Of a DNA stretch of 64,000 nucleotides, positions 17,969 through 25,445 are shown piece by piece; the stretch's first letter is position 1; every line of letters starts with the position of its first letter. This stretch comes from Acidobacteriota bacterium. GTDB lineage: Bacteria; Acidobacteriota; Vicinamibacteria; Vicinamibacterales; UBA2999. The position numbers and the translations under genes are program-made. The notes below the pieces were generated by a model. The model was given only the letters and a program-made list of their open reading frames with translations, was not told the DNA's origin and did no database searches. The stretch is from contig JAGNJW010000005.1 of the NCBI GenBank assembly GCA_018000455.1, forward strand, positions 186,001 through 250,000. The letters are read 5' to 3'.

Positions 17969-17974
17969 ATGGTA
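17969..17974 (-). promoter_or_regulatory. -10 box of the TPR gene
   Basis: TACCAT on the minus strand ends 6 nt before the GTG start codon, so transcription would begin at or next to the start codon. Confidence 0.45.
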
Positions 17975-18039
17975 GCAAAGGGAACCTTTCGATGGCAGCG
18001 GGTTCTAAGGTTTCAGGCGCCACCTCCTTTTGCGGGTGC

Positions 18040-18045
18040 TACACT
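18040..18045 (+). promoter_or_regulatory. Possible -10 box of the ECF sigma gene
   Basis: TACACT ends 3 nt before the ATG at 18049. That is too close for this ATG to be inside the transcript if the box is used, so either the box is fortuitous or the start is GTG 18076. Confidence 0.3.
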
Positions 18046-18048
18046 GTC

Positions 18049-18681
18049 ATGGGACGATTTTTTGCTACCCCAGCTGTGAAGGACGCACGAGCCCTCGGTT
18101 GGTCGGACGTCGGCGCTGACGAAGCCGATCTGGTACGGCGCTGCGCCGACGGCGACCAGCTGGCGTGTGCGGAGCTCGTGACCGCGCACGAGCGCATGGT
18201 CTACAACCTGGCCTACCACCTGCTCGGCACCCGCGAGGAAGCGCTCGATCTGGCCCAGGAAGTCTTCCTCAGGGTCTTCCGCACCATGACGACCTTCAGG
18301 GGGCAGTCGTCGCTGCGCACCTGGATCTACCGCATCGTCATCAATCAGGCCCGCAACCGGCAACGCTGGTGGCGTCGAAGGCACCAGAGCGACCAGGTAT
18401 CGCTCGATCAGCACGTCCAGACGCACGGCGAGTTGCCGCAGCGTGCCGATCTGACCGCGCCGGATCGGCTGCTGGCCCAGAAGGAGGCGGCGGCCCGGCT
18501 GTGGAGGGCCATGGATCGTCTGCCGTTCGACCAGCGCACCGCCGTCGTGCTGCGCGAGTTCGACGGCCTGAGCTACGAAGAGATCGCGTTCTCGCTCGAT
18601 ATCGCCGTCGGCACCGTGAAGTCACGCCTGACGCGCGCCCGTCAGGCGCTGCGCGCCGACCTGGTCGAGGGCCGGTCATGA
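18049..18681 (+). CDS. ECF-family RNA polymerase sigma factor
   Basis: A 210-residue sigma-70-family factor with only regions 2 and 4. Region 2 (about 26-105) has AHERMVYNLAYHLLGTREEA and DLAQEVFLRVF; region 4 (about 145-205) has LPFDQRTAVVLREFDGLSYEEI and GTVKSRLTRARQAL. ATG 18049 gives a normal length. The stop overlaps the anti-sigma gene by ATGA, so the pair is translationally coupled. It probably directs an envelope-stress regulon; the partner's extracytoplasmic domain would be the sensor. The target promoters are unknown. Confidence 0.9.
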   Translation: MGRFFATPAVKDARALGWSDVGADEADLVRRCADGDQLACAELVTAHERMVYNLAYHLLGTREEALDLAQEVFLRVFRTMTTFRGQSSLRTWIYRIVINQARNRQRWWRRRHQSDQVSLDQHVQTHGELPQRADLTAPDRLLAQKEAAARLWRAMDRLPFDQRTAVVLREFDGLSYEEIAFSLDIAVGTVKSRLTRARQALRADLVEGRS

Positions 18682-19565
18682 TGCTCGTACCCTGCCAGGG
18701 CGTGCGCCAGCATCTGGAGGCGTTCCACGACGGCGAATTGCCACTCGATTCGCACTTGGCGGTGCGCGCCCATCTGGACGAATGCGCCGGCTGCGCCTAC
18801 GAGGCTCACGCGCTGCGTCGCCTGAGCGAGGCCTTCCACGACACGCCCGTCAGGGCTCCGCTGGCACCGCCTGAGGGCTGGGCAGGCAACGTGCTCGATC
18901 AAGTGCAGGTCGAGCGCGAGCTGTCGTGGCATACGTGGCTGGCGCACGTATTCGACGACATGCACCTGGTGTGGCCGGCCATCGGCGCCACCTCGGCGGT
19001 GATCGTCTGCCTGCTGGCCTCGGCCGGCGTGATGCAGGCAACCGCAGTGCAGCGACCGGATTCCCTGGCCGGGGTGATCGACTACCTGGCCAGCCCTGGC
19101 TCGAACGTGAACCCGGCGCGCATCGACGAGTTCACCATGGTGCCGCGTCGCCACGAGTCGTCCGATTGGCCGTCGGCCGGTGAAGACGCCGTGCTGGCGC
19201 TGTCAGCGGTGGTCACACGCGAGGGCCGCATCCAGAGCATCGACGTGCTGGCGGCGGAACAGGCCCGCGCCCTCAAGGTGAAACCGGAGGTCGTGCTGGC
19301 CATGATCGAAGCGGCATCGCGCGCGCAGTTCGAACCGGCCCGTGCCGGCGGCGCGCCGGTGGCGGTGAGCCTGGTGTGGTTGCTCGCGCACACGACGGTG
19401 GTCGGCAGCGCGGCCGACGTCGAACTGCTGATGCGCCCGCTCATGCCGTCGCCGGAGACGGGGCTGGGCCCGGAGGCACCACGCCGGCCCGTCAGCAAGC
19501 CGGTGGCCTTGACCCCTGAGCCCGCCGTAACGGCGCCCTCGGAGACCACGTCCTGCGCCGGCTGA
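18678..19565 (+). CDS. Anti-sigma factor with zinc finger and TonB-C-like domain
   Basis: A 295-residue membrane protein that should hold the upstream sigma factor. The cytoplasmic N terminus has the anti-sigma zinc finger H-x3-C-x2-C (H32, C36, C39; HLDECAGC) after a conserved upstream His. One membrane segment spans about 97-119. The extracytoplasmic part contains VLALSAVVTREGRIQSIDVL, an amphipathic helix, and ASRAQFEPARAGGAPVAVSL, the beta-alpha-beta pattern of a TonB C-terminal domain (V-T-x-x-G-x-I and F-x-P-A-x-x-x-G-x-P-V). The last ~50 residues are Pro/Glu-rich. The TonB-C likeness is my motif reading. Confidence 0.8.
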   Translation: MMLVPCQGVRQHLEAFHDGELPLDSHLAVRAHLDECAGCAYEAHALRRLSEAFHDTPVRAPLAPPEGWAGNVLDQVQVERELSWHTWLAHVFDDMHLVWPAIGATSAVIVCLLASAGVMQATAVQRPDSLAGVIDYLASPGSNVNPARIDEFTMVPRRHESSDWPSAGEDAVLALSAVVTREGRIQSIDVLAAEQARALKVKPEVVLAMIEAASRAQFEPARAGGAPVAVSLVWLLAHTTVVGSAADVELLMRPLMPSPETGLGPEAPRRPVSKPVALTPEPAVTAPSETTSCAG

Positions 19566-19573
19566 CGCGCCAC

Positions 19574-19586
19574 ACCCTCAAAGGGT
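19574..19586. terminator. Small hairpin between convergent genes
   Basis: ACCCT-CAA-AGGGT sits between the convergent anti-sigma and beta-propeller genes. The stem is short (5 bp) and has no T-tract. Confidence 0.25.
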
Positions 19587-19590
19587 CGCC

Positions 19591-21801
19591 CTAGCGAACG
19601 GCGCCATCGATGACGCCCACGTTGTGGAGCGTGTCGGTCGCGCGTACGACGAGCATGCGCCCGAGCGCGCTGGCGGGGAACGACAGCGTCAGCGTCTCGG
19701 TGCGGCTGTCGAGGAGACCGTCCTCAGGATACGCCGCCTGCCACGGCCCGCCGTCGAGCGAGTACTCGACCCTGGCGATTGGGGAATTGAGGTCGCGCAC
19801 CTCGACGGCGACCGCGAGCCGATCCCCGACGCGCGTCGCCGGACGAACCGTGACGACCGGCGCCACGGCATCCACCTCCACGACGGCCGACTCGAGCTCG
19901 CCCGTGAGGGCCTGATCGGTCGGCTGCGACGGCGCATCCGAGGCCGAGATCTTGAGCACGTAGTGCCCGCTCGTTACCGACGCGGTATCCCACACGTAGA
20001 TCGGATCGACCAGGCCGGTGGCAAGTTGCGTCCACGCGGTGTCACCCTCCCGCCGGAACGCCACGTCGAAGGCCAGGTCGTCGCCATTGCTGTCGTCGCC
20101 CTTCCACACGATCGTCTGCAGCCCCTGTTGATAGGTGCGGCGCCCCAGCACCGGCGCGCCGGTTGACGGCGACGGCTGGCCCTGATTCGAGAGCCGGCGC
20201 TCGACGGCCTCGGCACGATACCCGGCAATCTCGGTTTCGCCGGTGGAGAACGGCTTCTGGAACACCACGCCCGGCGGGTGCACGACGAGACCACTCACGA
20301 CCGGCCGTTGGTTGCGTTGCAGATAGGCGGCCGAGATCGACGTCACGACGGGGCTCGCTCCTTTGCCGACAAGCGTCATCCGCCACTGCAGGTAGCGCGC
20401 GGTCGGGCTGGTGATGGCCACGCCGTCGGCCGCAGTGTAGGCCTCGCTCCACGCGCTCCAGCCCTCGTCGGGCGCCTTGGTGTTGCCAGAGCGCGTCGCC
20501 ACCTCGACGCGTCCGTCTGCCGGCGTCGTGGCCCGCCACGCAATCGTGCCCCACCGCGCCACCGTGCCTGCGTCGTGCACGTCAGACGTGTAGGTGCCGC
20601 GCTCGGCGTGAGTCGTGCCGACACTGACCAGGGCGCCGGTGTTCGACGTGGCCACCATCGTGCGGGCCGTCGAAGCCAGGAACTGGACGGCTTGGCGTCC
20701 CGGTACCCGACCAAGGAGCGTGGCACGCAGGGGATCGCCCTCGAGGCGATACAGCTTCCCGCGGTGCCCGGTGGCGACGAGCAGCGCACCACCGGCCAGC
20801 GGTGCGACGTCGTAAGGCGTGTCGTCGCGCGATTCCCAGATCTGTTCCGACGACCCATCCTCGTCGATGCGGAAGAGCACCCCGGTCACTGCGCCGCTGG
20901 TTGCGGGGGTGGCCTGAACGACGGCCTGCGCGGTCGGTGTCTCAACCGCAGCCATCGATGTGATCGACACGGTGACGTTCGGCACCGGCGCCCGCGGCGG
21001 CTCCGACGTTGGCGCCGCGCTGTCGCTCCCGCCGCCGTCGGAGCCGCTGGCCGCGGCCTGGGCCACGACGAAGATGCGGCCGCGCGCATCGGGCCTGAGC
21101 GCGCGCACTTCCTGCAGGTTGGTGTCGAGCAACAGGAAGGGCCGCCCAGCGCCGTCGATCCGAAAGACCCGACCTGGCGATTCGGTGCCGACGACCAGGC
21201 GACGCTCGCGGTCGAAGGTCATGGCGACGACGTGGGTGGCGGCGGTGGTGAATAGCGGGGTGGCGGTTCCGGCCGGCGTGACCTGGTAGACGCGTCCCTT
21301 CGGATCTCCGGCCGCGACGTAGAGTTCACCAGCCGCGCCCGTCGCGAGCGCCCAGATGTACTTCTCCTCGGGATCGAAGTAGGGCGTCGCCGCGCCGGCG
21401 GCATCGACCTTGTAGACGCGACCGTCTGGCGACGTGCCGACGTAGAGCCCGCCACCCGGCGCGATCGCGAGCGCGTGCACTTCGAGTTCCGCCGTGTCGA
21501 GGAACAGGCTGCCGCCGCCGGCCGCATCCACCTTGAACACCTTGCCGTCGTTGCCGGTACCGAGATAGGTCACACCGGCACCGTCGGCCACCGCCGTCCA
21601 AACGAACGGCGTAGCGGTCTCGTAGATGCGCGCGATGGCCGGACCGAGCGTGAGACGCCCGTGCTCATCAACCGACACCTGGTCGAGGTCACCTTTGAGG
21701 AACTCCGCTCGGGTTGCCGCCCGCCACACTTCGGGACCAGCCGACGAGGACGTGGCGCCAGCCACGAGGAGCAGCGCGATCAGCGGGAGCAGTCTGGGCA
21801 T
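19591..21801 (-). CDS. Secreted beta-propeller protein, function unknown
   Basis: A 736-residue exported protein. After a signal peptide (PLIALLLVAGATSSSAG) come repeats of about 45 residues ending in patterns such as YLGTGNDGKVFKVDAAG, LYVGTSPDGRVYKVDAAG and LYVAAGDPKGRVYQVTPAG, which are propeller blades. The second half (from about 400) has all-beta character including a discoidin-like stretch (VEVATRSGNTKAPDEGWSAW) and Ig/fibronectin-like segments (VRDLNSPIARVEYSLDGGPW). It probably binds polymers or proteins outside the cell membrane. It follows the S55 protease gene by 36 bp on the same strand. Confidence 0.7.
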   Translation of the reverse strand: MPRLLPLIALLLVAGATSSSAGPEVWRAATRAEFLKGDLDQVSVDEHGRLTLGPAIARIYETATPFVWTAVADGAGVTYLGTGNDGKVFKVDAAGGGSLFLDTAELEVHALAIAPGGGLYVGTSPDGRVYKVDAAGAATPYFDPEEKYIWALATGAAGELYVAAGDPKGRVYQVTPAGTATPLFTTAATHVVAMTFDRERRLVVGTESPGRVFRIDGAGRPFLLLDTNLQEVRALRPDARGRIFVVAQAAASGSDGGGSDSAAPTSEPPRAPVPNVTVSITSMAAVETPTAQAVVQATPATSGAVTGVLFRIDEDGSSEQIWESRDDTPYDVAPLAGGALLVATGHRGKLYRLEGDPLRATLLGRVPGRQAVQFLASTARTMVATSNTGALVSVGTTHAERGTYTSDVHDAGTVARWGTIAWRATTPADGRVEVATRSGNTKAPDEGWSAWSEAYTAADGVAITSPTARYLQWRMTLVGKGASPVVTSISAAYLQRNQRPVVSGLVVHPPGVVFQKPFSTGETEIAGYRAEAVERRLSNQGQPSPSTGAPVLGRRTYQQGLQTIVWKGDDSNGDDLAFDVAFRREGDTAWTQLATGLVDPIYVWDTASVTSGHYVLKISASDAPSQPTDQALTGELESAVVEVDAVAPVVTVRPATRVGDRLAVAVEVRDLNSPIARVEYSLDGGPWQAAYPEDGLLDSRTETLTLSFPASALGRMLVVRATDTLHNVGVIDGAVR

Positions 21802-21837
21802 CGGGATCGTGAACAGGCGGAATCCCCGGAACGGGGG

Positions 21838-23673
21838 TCAGTCGGGATCGACAGCGATCGTGATCTGGCGCGAGCCGCTCACCGCGAACGGCACGGCCAC
21901 CGCCCATTCGCCGCGCGGCGTCGTGCGGAGGGTCGAGGTGCCACTGCCGCCCTTGTCGGCCTCGATGATGCCGGCCACCGAGGGTGGCAGACCCGGCATG
22001 GCCTCGCCGCCGACCACGGCGCCGGGCGCGCTGGACGTCAGCCGCAGATAGACATGGTGATTGTGCTTCTGGCGGTTGGCCGCCCGCACGATCTGTGACA
22101 CCGGCTGCATTTCGGCCCGCCCTCGGGCGTCCTGACGGCCCAACCGCGGACCGTCGCTCACGATGAGTTGCAGGGTGCCGGTGGCGTTGGCGGGAATGTC
22201 GATGCTCTGCGAGATCAGTCGATCTTCGCCCTGGAAGGTGCGTAGCTGCACCTGCACCGGCAGCGCCCGGCCGGCTCGGACGGTCGGCTCGTCGATCCAC
22301 ACGCGGTCGATCTCGGCCGTGCGCGTCTCCTCGTCGGCCTCGATCGCGAGCGTGATTCCCTCGAGCGAGAAGCGCTCGGTGGCGTTGCGGTAGAGCACCG
22401 TCAGCGGCGCGGCGACGTAGGCGGCGGCATCGGCCGCGCCCTGATCACCGACGAATACGTCGGCGAAACGGATCGGTGCTTGGCCGACGATGCGCGCTTC
22501 GCCGGTCAATCCATAAGTGGCCGCGCCGGTCTGGCGCTCATAGGAAGTGAGCACGTTGGCGACGGCAAGGTAGGTCAGCAGCGGTGTGAAGAGCTCGTCG
22601 TTGACGACCTGAAAGCTGAAGGTGCGGCTGGGGGCCCGCTTCGACGTAAGCGTCACCGACACCGGCACGAGCGGGGGCGGCGCGCCGAGGTGACCGGCGA
22701 TCGCGGTGGCGCGATCCTGTGAAATCGTGCCGACGACGGGACCGAGGCTGGCGAGCTTGCTCGACGTGACCAGGCTGGGCAGCACCGCGATGACGTTGGC
22801 ACGAGTCATCGGAAACGCCGTCGGACCGAGGTTGTAGAGCGGGTGCCCGAACGCGTAGACCTTGGCGCCATCCACGTGCGTCACCGTGCCGGTGGCGCCG
22901 ATCGAGAAGTCGCCCGACAGCAGCGCAACCCCGATCGCGTCGCCGGGTGCGAGCGGCGCGGTGGGTGAAGCCGCCGTCTGCGAGGCCTGTGTCGTCACGA
23001 TCGACACGCCAGGCAGGCCGGGCGCGAGGCGCTCGATGGCGCCATCCGCAAAGCCGCCCGCAGTCATGGGCACGGTGATGGGCCTCAGGTCGAGGCTCAT
23101 CCGGTGCGGCAGGCCGGCGCTGACCGCGAGGCCGAGCAAATCGCCGGTGGCGGCCGAGAACGGCGACGGTGGCGTGAGAGCCGCGCGCCAGAGCGGCACC
23201 AGGTCCGAGGCCGGCACCGGGTAGCCGAGGGGCAGGCTCACCGGCTTCAATGCGCGCGCGGCGCCGAGCGCCGTGGCGTCGGTCATCTCCAAAATCGGCG
23301 TGATGCCGGCGATCGGCTCCTTCGGGAACTGGCCGAGCTGATAGGAGATGGCGCCGAGCAATTTGCCGTCGATATAGACCGGGCTGCCGCTCATCCCAGC
23401 GATGACGCCCGTGTCGGCCAGCGGCCCGCCTTCGAGCTTGGCCAGGATGAGATCACGTTGAGGGGCGACGACGCTCTTGAGGGTGCCAATGATGCGCACC
23501 GTGAACTCTTCGATGGCCGCACCCTTGAAGACCGTGCGGCCGACGCCGACCATGCCGGGACGCACGTCGGCCACGGACATAAGGGTGTCGCGCGCGCCGA
23601 CCGCGTTCCCGAGGAGGCCGAACGCGAGGAGCGCGACGGCGCCGGCGAGGAACGGGGAAGGGCGGGAGGTCAC
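21838..23673 (-). CDS. Exported SpoIVB-type (family S55) serine protease homologue
   Basis: A 611-residue protein with a signal peptide (AGAVALLAFGLLGNAVGA) and an N-terminal S55-like segment: VRPGMVGVGRTVFKG, IEEFTVRIIGTLK, then GMSGSPVYIDGKLLGAISY. The second Ser of GMSGSP (S97) is at the position of the SpoIVB nucleophile. SpoIVB itself cleaves a signalling partner during sporulation; nothing else here suggests sporulation, so a role in envelope signalling or processing is inferred. The remaining ~480 residues are all-beta and unrecognised. GTG 23673 is the start. It heads an operon with the beta-propeller gene and diverges from the trp supraoperon. Confidence 0.75.
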   Translation of the reverse strand: MTSRPSPFLAGAVALLAFGLLGNAVGARDTLMSVADVRPGMVGVGRTVFKGAAIEEFTVRIIGTLKSVVAPQRDLILAKLEGGPLADTGVIAGMSGSPVYIDGKLLGAISYQLGQFPKEPIAGITPILEMTDATALGAARALKPVSLPLGYPVPASDLVPLWRAALTPPSPFSAATGDLLGLAVSAGLPHRMSLDLRPITVPMTAGGFADGAIERLAPGLPGVSIVTTQASQTAASPTAPLAPGDAIGVALLSGDFSIGATGTVTHVDGAKVYAFGHPLYNLGPTAFPMTRANVIAVLPSLVTSSKLASLGPVVGTISQDRATAIAGHLGAPPPLVPVSVTLTSKRAPSRTFSFQVVNDELFTPLLTYLAVANVLTSYERQTGAATYGLTGEARIVGQAPIRFADVFVGDQGAADAAAYVAAPLTVLYRNATERFSLEGITLAIEADEETRTAEIDRVWIDEPTVRAGRALPVQVQLRTFQGEDRLISQSIDIPANATGTLQLIVSDGPRLGRQDARGRAEMQPVSQIVRAANRQKHNHHVYLRLTSSAPGAVVGGEAMPGLPPSVAGIIEADKGGSGTSTLRTTPRGEWAVAVPFAVSGSRQITIAVDPD

Positions 23674-23685
23674 AGGGTTCGATCC

Positions 23686-23691
23686 GTTATA
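23686..23691 (-). promoter_or_regulatory. -10 box of the S55 protease operon
   Basis: TATAAC on the minus strand lies 12 nt before the GTG start. It is about 45 bp from the divergent trp -35 box, so the two promoters share a short control region. Confidence 0.45.
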
Positions 23692-23733
23692 CGAGGTTCT
23701 CGCAGTCGAATCAAGGAGCGTCGGCGGCGGGAA

Positions 23734-23763
23734 TTGACAGCGACGCCCGCCGTTTGCTACCGT
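23734..23763 (+). promoter_or_regulatory. Promoter of the aro-trp-tyr supraoperon
   Basis: A perfect -35 TTGACA (23734-23739), an 18-nt spacer and TACCGT (23758-23763, preceded by TGC) form a sigma-70-type promoter. Transcription should begin near 23770, leaving a leader of about 210 nt before aroDE. Confidence 0.6.
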
Positions 23764-23772
23764 CCATGCACG

Positions 23773-23910
23773 TTGTCCGCTCTACTGACCCCTTCGACGC
23801 GCGTGTTCTCGTCCCGCCGATTTACCACGGCCGTCACGTTCGACGTGTCGCGTCCCGCCGGCTGGTATTGGCACTGGCGCGTCACTGAAGGGGACCCGGG
23901 TCTCGCGTAG
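23773..23910 (+). CDS. trpL: Putative Trp leader peptide
   Basis: A short frame ending at TAG 23908-23910 contains W-Y-W-H-W, with TGG codons at 23863, 23869 and 23875. Three Trp codons within five, just before a terminator and a Trp operon, are the hallmark of an attenuator leader peptide. The start is uncertain: no ATG is in frame and no Shine-Dalgarno is obvious. TTG 23773 (shown, 45 residues), GTG 23803 and GTG 23845 (21 residues) are candidates; TTG 23773 would be nearly leaderless from the predicted promoter. The frame is also open further upstream, so codon content rather than length supports it. Confidence 0.5.
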   Translation: MSALLTPSTRVFSSRRFTTAVTFDVSRPAGWYWHWRVTEGDPGLA

Positions 23911-23981
23911 CCAGCCATTCCACGCGATTCGTTTTCTGACCAGCGCCTCTTCGACCTCCGGTTGAAGGGGCGTTTCTCGTT
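23789..23981 (+). promoter_or_regulatory. Trp attenuator (segments 1-4)
   Basis: Four complementary segments alternate: CCCCTTC (23789-23795), GAAGGGG (23887-23893), CCTCTTC inside 23944-23956, and GAAGGGG inside 23960-23972. Segments 1:2, 2:3 and 3:4 can each pair over seven bases or more (with G-U in 2:3). Segment 2 begins 9 nt after the last Trp codon. A ribosome stalled on the Trp codons would leave 2:3 free to form an antiterminator; one reaching the stop codon at 23910 would cover segment 2 and let the 3:4 terminator form. The arrangement is seen; the mechanism is inferred from known trp attenuators. Confidence 0.65.
23944..23981 (+). terminator. Attenuator terminator before aroDE
   Basis: A 13-bp stem (23944-23956 with 23960-23972; two G-U pairs, loop TCC) is followed by TTTCTCGTT, ending one base before the aroDE ATG at 23982. 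The right arm also carries AAGGGG, the best Shine-Dalgarno-like sequence for aroDE, so the hairpin could block translation as well. Confidence 0.7.
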
Positions 23982-25445
23982 ATGACCTCCACGCGACTGT
24001 GCGCCACCGTCACGGCCTCTACGATGGCCGAGCTCCTCCGCCGCCGCGACTTGGTCGCCGGCGCCGACATGGTCGAGCTGCGTCTGGACGGCGTGACCGA
24101 CGTGGATGTCGACGAAGCGTTGGCGGGCCGGCGGCTCCCCGTCATCGTCACCTGCCGGCCGGTCTGGCAGGGCGGCCGCTTCGAGGGCGACGAGGCGACC
24201 CGCCTCGCCCTGCTCGAACGGGCGTGGGAGCGCGGCGCCGAGTTCGTGGACGTCGAGGACGGAGCCGCCGACGCCTTCGTTGCTCGCGTTCACGGCCGGC
24301 GAATCGTGCGCTCGTATCACGACTTCGAGGGTCTGCCTGGAGACGCCGAAGCGCGGCTGCGTCGCCTGGCGCAGTCAGGGGCGGAGGTCGTGAAGCTGGC
24401 CGTCACCGCCCGTCGACTCGCCGACGTGGTCACGCTCAAACAATTGGCGGCGCTGGTGCCGGGCAAGGGCGTGCTGATCGCCATGGGCCCGGCCGGAGTG
24501 ACGTCGCGGCTGCTGGCCGCCCGCCTCGGGTCCTTGTGGTCGTACGCCGGCGATCAGGTCGCGCCCGGTCAGTTGTCGCTCGGCCGCATGCGCGATGAGT
24601 TCCGCGTGCAGACGATAGGCCCCAACACGGCCGTCTACGGTGTCGTCGGGCGCCCGGTCGAGCACTCGCTGTCGCCGACCATGCACAACGCGGCCTTTCA
24701 GGCGGTCGGACTCGACGCCGTCTATGTGCCGCTGGCCGCGGCCAGCTTCGACGACTTCGCGGCCTTCGCCCGTGCTTTCGACGTGCGCGGCGCCTCGATC
24801 ACGGCCCCCTTCAAAGAGGACGCGTGGCGCGCGGCAACGACGTCAGACGATCTGTCGGCGCGCCTGGGCGCCGTCAACACGCTGCGCGCCAGCGGGGCCG
24901 GCTGGGAGGCCAGAAACACCGATGTCGAAGGCTTCCTCGCGCCCCTGGCCGGCCGCGATCTCGCGCGGCAACGAGTCGCGATCCTTGGCGCCGGCGGCGC
25001 GGCCCGTGCGGTGGCCGAGGCGCTGCGGGGCCGGGCGGCGCGCGTCACGCTGTATGCCCGGCGCCTCGACGCCGCCGTGGCGGTCGCGGCCGCCGCCGCC
25101 GCGGCGGCAGACGCCTGGCCGCCGGCCGCCGACGCCTGGGACATGCTCGTCAACACGACCCCGGTCGGCACCGCGCCAGACGGCGCGCGGGCCCCGATCG
25201 TGCTCGCCGGTCCCCTGGCCGGACGCCTGGTCTACGATCTCGTCTACAACCCGCCAGACACGGCGCTCCTGTCCAGGGCGCGGGCGCTCGGCGCCGAGAC
25301 GATCGGCGGCCTGCCGATGCTCGTCGCCCAGGCCGTCGCGCAGTTCCACTGGTGGACCGGCACGCTGCCGGACGCCGACCGCATGCACGAAGCCGCACTC
25401 GCACGCCTGGCGCCACCGCCGGCTTTTCCGACCGATACCGTATGA
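23982..25445 (+). CDS. aroDE: Bifunctional 3-dehydroquinate dehydratase/shikimate dehydrogenase
   Basis: A 487-residue fusion catalysing two successive shikimate-pathway steps. Residues 1-~215 are a type I dehydroquinase: RSYHDFEG has the catalytic His (H113) and AEVVKLAVTA the Schiff-base Lys (K138). Residues ~217-487 are shikimate dehydrogenase: YGVVGRPVEHSLSPTMHNAA, GASITAPFKED with the catalytic Lys, NTDVEGF, and the NADP loop LGAGGAARAV. The same fusion order is known from plants and from several bacteria. It is the first gene after the attenuator and its stop overlaps trpE (ATGA). Confidence 0.93.
   Translation: MTSTRLCATVTASTMAELLRRRDLVAGADMVELRLDGVTDVDVDEALAGRRLPVIVTCRPVWQGGRFEGDEATRLALLERAWERGAEFVDVEDGAADAFVARVHGRRIVRSYHDFEGLPGDAEARLRRLAQSGAEVVKLAVTARRLADVVTLKQLAALVPGKGVLIAMGPAGVTSRLLAARLGSLWSYAGDQVAPGQLSLGRMRDEFRVQTIGPNTAVYGVVGRPVEHSLSPTMHNAAFQAVGLDAVYVPLAAASFDDFAAFARAFDVRGASITAPFKEDAWRAATTSDDLSARLGAVNTLRASGAGWEARNTDVEGFLAPLAGRDLARQRVAILGAGGAARAVAEALRGRAARVTLYARRLDAAVAVAAAAAAAADAWPPAADAWDMLVNTTPVGTAPDGARAPIVLAGPLAGRLVYDLVYNPPDTALLSRARALGAETIGGLPMLVAQAVAQFHWWTGTLPDADRMHEAALARLAPPPAFPTDTV

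Noticed and set aside
23766..23887. An ATG-initiated short frame in the trp leader
   Set aside because: It has no Trp codons and its ATG falls at or before the predicted transcription start; the overlapping frame with W-Y-W-H-W fits a leader peptide better.
25080..25130. Run of GCC/GCG codons in aroDE giving a poly-Ala stretch, considered as a possible repeat or frameshift
   Set aside because: The frame stays open and downstream shikimate dehydrogenase motifs remain in frame; it is a low-complexity linker.
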